From: Metallyticus violacea
Lineage: Eukaryota; Arthropoda; Insecta; Mantodea; Metallyticidae
Assembly (NCBI GenBank): GCA_030762175.1
Contig: CM060846.1
Location: 186,798,041 to 186,862,040, forward strand
Reading direction: 5' to 3'
DNA: 64,000 nucleotides
Shown here: positions 60,180-64,000 of the stretch, in pieces
How the letters are laid out: each line of letters begins with the position of its first letter
How positions within the stretch are numbered: the first letter of the stretch is position 1
Program-made: the position numbers and the translations under genes
Notes under the pieces: model-generated
Told to the model about the DNA's origin: nothing
The model's database searches: none
Seen by the model: only the letters and a program-made list of their open reading frames with translations

Positions 60180-63100
60180 GATAATGATGATGATTATGGC
60201 TTAAGGGGCGCACAACTGCCATGGTCATTAGCGCCCAAACACAATAAAAACTGCGCCAGAACTGAAAAATAGATAGCTAACACAAATAAGTGTACAAGTT
60301 AAAAACAATAGCACGTTGTGCAAAAAAAAAAAACCATAACAAATAACAAGTGGGTGAAATGGTCAAAAAACAAAGGACTGGTATTAAAACAGCCGCAAAA
60401 GTGAAAAAAACCACAGTCCTATAATGGTCTAAAAATGGGTAAAAATAAAACACTAAAACTTACAATACTACGACAAATAAAAGCTGGTCGTAAAACTCAT
60501 AAGCAAAAGCTGAAAAAAAAAACCATTAATTTAAGGGTCTAAAATGGTAACAATAAAACCCCAAAACAATAACAAGGGCAATATATCACAACTCAATTAA
60601 AGACTGGTACTAAAATGATTCAGCAAAAGCAGAAATAACAAAAGTCATAAAAGAGTCTAAAAATACCGTCATGGGTAAAAATATAAAACCTCACACCTTG
60701 CCCCAAGCCACCAACACGGATAAAACGGAGCACTCACTCAACAGCAACCACATCATCTGCAAGTAAGTCCTCAATAGAGGACGGCAAACCTAGGCTATTT
60801 CTAAAAGATATCAGATGATGGCAATCAAAATTTGCCGCACTGTAAAGGAGTGGTCACAGTGAGGGCAGGCTGGAGTGGGTTGACCATTAAAAAGGTGACA
60901 GTGACTAAAACGGCAATAGCCAATTCTAAGACGAGCTAAAATTACTTCTTCGCGACGAACAGCGCGAGAAGAAGTCGACCAGTTAAAAGGGGCTGATTTA
61001 CACTCCCAAGGCTTATTAGTGGTTAGTAAATTCCACTCATCGCGCCAGCGCGACAGAACGCCTCGTCTTAAGGAATGTTTAAATTCCCCGAAGTAAAAAC
61101 GGTGCTCCTGCTCAGCAGGGTCTAAAAGGGCGGATTTAGCTGCGACATCTGTGGCATCGTTTCCCGAGAGTCCCACATGTCCAGTAACCCATAGCAGTAT
61201 AATCTTGACGCCAGCGTCAAGAAGCGTATAAACTGCATCCTGGATCTGCTGCACAAGAGGGTGGGAGTGGTACAGCTGTTTAAAAGATAACAGGGCACTC
61301 AAAGAATCTGAACATATAACACTATTCCCCAGCCCCTGATCAGAAATAAATAAAACCGCCCGATAAATAGCATAAAGCTCCGCCATAAAAATAGATGTCG
61401 CAACGTTAAGACCATTCGTAAAACTTGCCCCATTATAAACAAAAGCACATCCTACACGTTTGTCAGATTTCGAGCCGTCGGTATACATAGAATCCAGCCA
61501 TTAAAAGAGGACTTGATCTCGCTAAAATAACAACGAATAATATGTGCTGCGGTCGAAGATTTTGGACAGGACATAAGCCCAAGATGAACGGGGGCCTCTG
61601 CTAAAAGCCAAGGAGGAGAAGAATTTTCTCCGGCTATGAAAAAAGCAGGTAAGTCGAAGTCCAAAGTCTGTAAAATGCTCCGAAAACGAAAGCCATCAGG
61701 CTTAGGAGTAAAAGACCAAGCAAAAGACGATCAAAAGACACATTAAAAAAGCGCCCATTCGTGAGATGATGAGGTTGCGCAGCTAAGCGACAACCGTACG
61801 CAGCAAGTAAAACATCCCTACGATAAAACAACGGAGGTTCTCCAGACTCCGCACATATACTCAACAAGGGACTGGTGGGGAATGCTCCAATGCCAACATG
61901 GATACCCCGGTGATGAATCGGGTTAAGGCGACGAAGCACGGAAGGTCGCCCTGAGCCGTAAACCACACAGCCATAATCCAGTTTCGATAGGATGAATGAA
62001 CGATAAATACGTAAAAGAACAGTCCGGTCAGCTCCCTAAGATGTGCCACTTAAAACACGTAAAATACAAGAGAACGTTCACACTAGCTTCTGAGTTGTGC
62101 AAAATGCGATGACCAGCATAATTTCCTATTAAACACCAAGCCAAGAAACCTAACTTCGTCTGCGAAAGAGAGTGCGTCTGGGCCAAGATGGAGCGAAGGT
62201 GGAGGATACTCCTTGTGGCGCCAGAAGTTCATACAGGCGGTCTTCTCTGCGGAGAAACGGAACCCGCGATTCACACTCCAAGCGTAAAGGCGGTTGAGAC
62301 AGCATTGGAGGCGGCGTTCCAAGAGACAGGTTCTCCGAGAGGAAAGATAAATGGCAAAATCGTCTACAAACAACGACGATTGTATTCCTAGCGGTAAACA
62401 CTCGGTGATAGAGTTAATAGCAATGGCAAACTGTTTGCAACTAAGTACCGAGCCCTGAGGTACACCGTTCTCTAGAATAAAATTAGATGATAAAACTGAT
62501 CCCACGGAACATTAAAAACCCGGTCTTTCATAAATTCCTGAATAAAAACAGACATACGCCCACGTATGTTCCAATCGTGAAGCGTTCGGAGGATACCGCC
62601 TCTCCAGCAAGTATCATACGCTTTCTCCAAATCGAAAAACACGGCAACCGTTTGGCACTTCCGAATAAAACCGTCCATTATGTGAGGTGAAAGAGACATA
62701 AGATGGTCGACAGAGGAACAGTGACGACGAAAACCGCACTGAGCGTTCGTCAATAGATGCCTCGACTCTAACCACCACATAAGCCGCTCGTTAATCATGC
62801 GTTCCATCACCTTGCAGACGCAGCTGGTGAGAGTAATCGGACGGTATCTGGAAGGAAAATGGGGGTCCTTTCCAGGATTAGGTATAGGAATGACGGTGGC
62901 CAAACGCCAAGCGCTAGGAAATGTGCCATTACACCCAATAAAATTAAAAGTGCGTAATAAAAAGATTTACCTTCCGCTGACAAATGCTGCAACATAGCAA
63001 CATGAATACCATCTGGCCCTGGTGCACAGTGTCCACAGTTCGTAACGGCATGCTCCAATTCCCTGGAGGCAAAGGGTACATTGTAGCACTCGTGATGGTC

Positions 63101-64000
63101 GGAGGCAAAAGAGAAGTCCTTCGACTCGACCTACTCTTTAATTGTGCGAAAAGCAGCAGGAAAATTGGCCGAGCTTGAAACTTCAGCGAAAGTACGTCCT
63201 AAAATATTTGCGACATCAATCGGACACCCGATTTAATATCCTAAGACCGGGTATGGGCGTAAACCTAGGTTTGCCCGCAACGCGGCGTAGTCGTTCCCAA
63301 ACTACGGATGAAGGCGTTGTGCGGTTAAAAGACTAGGTATAAGCAATCCAAGAAGCCTTTTTGCTATCCCTAATGACTCGACGGCATTTGGCGCGCAGTT
63401 GTCTATAGCGAATCATATTTTCTGAAGTAGGATGGCGACGAAAAGCTCGGAGAGCACCCCGGAGTGCACGCAACGCATTCCGGCATTCGTCGGTCAACCA
63501 GGGAACCGGTAAGCGTCTAGGGTGACAAGACGACCGGGGAATAAGCCTGATCTGCGGCTGTTATGATGACCGTACGGAGGTGCTCGATCGCGACGTCGAT
63601 AGATTGAAATTCACACTCTGAAAATTCGGCCATAGATCGAAAGAGAGGCAAGTTCGCCTCTTCAAAGAGCCATTTCGGCGCGCGCTGTGAATGTGCGTTT
63701 GAAGAGAGTACATGGATCTGACACGGAAAGTGGTCACTGGAAAATAAATCGGAGATGACGTTCCAGGTGAAATGTACAGCAAGTGAGGCAGAACAAATGG
63801 ATAAGTCCAAGTATGAAAAGCTGTGAGTGCTGTCAGAAAGAAAAGTAGGTTGACCAGTGTTGAGCAAAATGAGATGGTGACGGTCGAGAAATTCTGCCAA
63901 CATCCTGCCCCCTGACACACTCCGTGTTGGAACCCCACAGTGGATGGTGTGCATTAAAATCTCCCAAAAGTAGGACAGGGGGTGGTATCTGAGACAGAAG
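60180..64000 (-). mobile_element. I-type LINE (endonuclease, RT, RNase H), broken, runs off the window
   Basis: Minus-strand non-LTR retrotransposon. Endonuclease end at 63954-63517: 'LLNTGQPTFLSDSTHSFSYL' and 'SSDHFPCQ'. RT at 63058-62083: 'CAPGPDGIH', 'FFDLEKAYDTCW', 'GVPQGSVLS' and 'LFVDDFAIYLSSR' (the catalytic xxDD box). Connection 61966-61500: 'VYGSGRPSVLRRLNPIHHRG'. RNase H 61488-60811: 'YTDGSK', 'MAELYAIYRA', 'CSDSLSALL' and 'VTGHVGLSGN', i.e. all D-E-D-D landmarks, followed by 'PACPHC'. EN-RT-RNase H order assigns it to the I superfamily. The coding segments fall in different frames at least six times, so the element is inactive. The 3' untranslated part ends near 60185 in an ATC run. 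A truncated relative lies at 26013-26400. Confidence 0.88.

Larger units (their letters stand above)
55745..64000 (-). other. Intron upstream of the Ig4 exon (partial, over 8 kb)
   Basis: Open-ended intron. It contains a Tc1-like fossil (56120-57070), minisatellites (59040-59730) and an I-type LINE (60180 to the window end). Positions 57080-59030 are AT-rich with no recognisable feature. Confidence 0.6.

Noticed and set aside
1..64000. CRISPR arrays, bacterial operons or an integrated virus
   Set aside because: No regularly spaced identical repeats, ribosome binding site-led ORFs or capsid-like proteins were seen; the window is intronic eukaryotic DNA.

Overview
This is a eukaryotic, AT-rich window dominated by introns and repeats. 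It is most likely from an arthropod, probably an insect. Only one host gene is recognisable. It runs on the minus strand across the whole window as seven small exons (111-291 bases each) separated by introns of 4-14 kb. The exons encode, in order from high to low coordinates, the end of Ig4, Ig5 (two exons), Ig6 (two exons) and then two different Ig7 exons of a Dscam-type cell adhesion receptor. Splice sites and reading phases join cleanly from exon to exon. The two Ig7 exons (5876-6166 and 330-605) have the same phase at both ends, so either can follow Ig6. This is the layout of the mutually exclusive Ig7 exons of Drosophila Dscam2, and I call the gene Dscam2-like. Exons for Ig1 to early Ig4 lie beyond position 64000, and Ig8 onward lies before position 1.

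The rest is intron filled with fossil mobile DNA. From 1 to about 20 kb the sequence is very AT-rich and poor in CpG, and its elements are badly decayed: a Penelope-like element with a GIY-YIG-like tail, CR1/jockey-like LINEs, a mariner, and CpG-less copies of two tRNA-derived SINE families. From about 21 kb onward the same SINE families keep many CpGs and several retain target site duplications.

Between 25 and 29 kb there is a SINE, a 5'-truncated I-type LINE tail, a ZBED5-like hAT fossil and a GC-richer block with a possible zinc knuckle. Between 30 and 40 kb there are five full or nearly full SINE copies (one sitting inside a long AGT repeat), two mariner remnants and several tandem repeats. 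Between 42 and 52 kb there are LINE ends, transposase pieces, and a broken multicopy gene of unknown function that carries a tiny SINE-tail insertion and a possible solo LTR. Between 53 and 57 kb there are two Tc1/mariner-superfamily fossils. Degenerate minisatellites lie near 59 kb. From 60.2 kb to the window end lies the 3' two thirds of an I-type LINE (endonuclease, reverse transcriptase, RNase H) broken by several frameshifts.

Exon ends were placed by eye from splice signals and phase. Mobile element ends are approximate unless a duplication is stated. No bacterial genes, CRISPR arrays, true tRNA or rRNA genes were seen.
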